DNA of 38,085 nt from a virus: the IMG/VR virus record IMGVR_UViG_3300050821_005432, positions 1 to 38,085 of that record; one strand, given 5' to 3'. The notes beneath the pieces are model-generated. The model had not been told where the DNA came from. It was given only the letters and a program-made list of their open reading frames with translations, and did not search any database. Positions within the stretch are counted from its first letter, which is position 1. Each line of letters starts with the position of its first letter. Of the stretch, positions 37,788-38,085 are shown in pieces. The position numbers were made by a program, and so were the translations under genes.

Positions 37788-38085
37788 CTACAGCTTGCGG
37801 GGAACGAGGCTGCCCCGCATGCTCATCCCCGCATCGAAGGCTCGATGGTTTTCCTCACGGATCGGTGGCAAGTTGTAGTAGTCTTCATTAGGAACCTGAC
37901 CGCCAGGGAATTCGCTCGGTTCGATTTCGCCATACTGGCCTTCTGGTGTGTCTGAAATACCAGTTGTATTCCAAGGGTACAGCTTGACGCGCTTGACCAG
38001 GCCGAGTGTGCCTTTGAGGCTTTTCGGCGTGATGCTGTAGAACTCACCGAGCACCGGAACGCGGTACTCGCATCGGTAAATCCAG
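37788..38085 (-). CDS. Structural protein upstream of the sheath, C-terminal part (cut by window edge)
   Basis: The frame is open to the last base, so the 5' end is outside the window; the visible 98 residues end at TAG 37788. The sequence (WIYRCEYRVPVLGEFYSITP, LKGTLGLVKRVKLYPW) is mixed strand and loop with a Pro/Gly-rich acidic middle and a basic end (MRGSLVPRKL). Position before the sheath gene suggests a head-tail connector, tail completion or tail terminator protein. No family-specific motif is seen, so that is context only. No promoter is found in the 37-bp gap to the sheath, but GATAAC lies 7 nt before the sheath ATG. Confidence 0.5.
   Translation of the reverse strand, partial: WIYRCEYRVPVLGEFYSITPKSLKGTLGLVKRVKLYPWNTTGISDTPEGQYGEIEPSEFPGGQVPNEDYYNLPPIREENHRAFDAGMSMRGSLVPRKL

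Noticed and set aside
37770-37800. Short inverted repeat AAGCT-AC-AGCTT between the sheath gene and the upstream gene
   Set aside because: Only five pairs with a two-base loop and no T-run; not enough for a terminator or operator call.
1-38085. tRNA genes, CRISPR arrays, integrase, attachment sites and large terminase
   Set aside because: Looked for by eye; no regularly spaced repeats, cloverleaf-like structure, integrase motif or terminase ATPase motif was recognised. Small tRNA-like structures could have been missed without a scanner.

Overview
The window is a 38 kb piece of a contractile-tailed (myovirus-type) phage genome. The evidence is a tail sheath gene, a tail tube gene, a frameshifting tail-assembly chaperone pair, a tape-measure gene, a gp25-like wedge, a baseplate J-like protein and a hub. 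No integrase, repressor, large terminase, portal or capsid gene is visible, so lifestyle and packaging cannot be judged here. The host is probably a Gram-positive, perhaps actinobacterial, bacterium. The indirect clues are Shine-Dalgarno sites of the AGGAGG type, many GTG starts, extended -10 promoters placed 6-8 nt before start codons (leaderless genes are common in actinobacteria), a NlpC/P60 peptidase in the baseplate hub, and a Cys-rich N-terminus of a type common in actinophage HNH proteins.

Layout. Bases 1-12985 are a tightly packed plus-strand replication and recombination block: the end of a TOPRIM primase, a small protein, a probable ssDNA-binding protein, RNase HI, a DnaE-type (C family) DNA polymerase with PHP domain, a RecA-like recombinase, two PD-(D/E)XK nucleases, RuvC, a sigma-region-4-like protein, several small zinc-binding or unknown proteins, a Cys/HTH protein (possible small terminase) and an SNF2-type helicase. 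Most junctions are ATGA or short overlaps, as in one or two long operons. Promoters are visible at about 757-766 and 8624-8652.

Bases 38085-12982 carry the tail module on the minus strand, in order: an unidentified structural gene (cut by the window edge), sheath, tube, chaperones G and GT, tape measure, two tail proteins, a 944-aa hub with two wall-hydrolase domains, two small baseplate proteins, gp25-like wedge, J-like protein, a further baseplate protein with a binding domain, two large fibre-like proteins, and a PKD protein with a 20-residue repeat.

Foreign-looking genes are set into this tail module: four HNH endonucleases, a secreted collagen-like protein, a small membrane protein and an orphan 96-aa protein. 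Several carry their own promoter of the form TTGCTA(T/G)ACT immediately before the start codon. The most notable items are this promoter family with apparent leaderless starts, the collagen-like moron with its own promoter and terminator, a clear -1 slippery heptamer T TTG GGC in the chaperone gene, the double-hydrolase hub, and a perfect 35-bp direct repeat next to two of the inserted genes.
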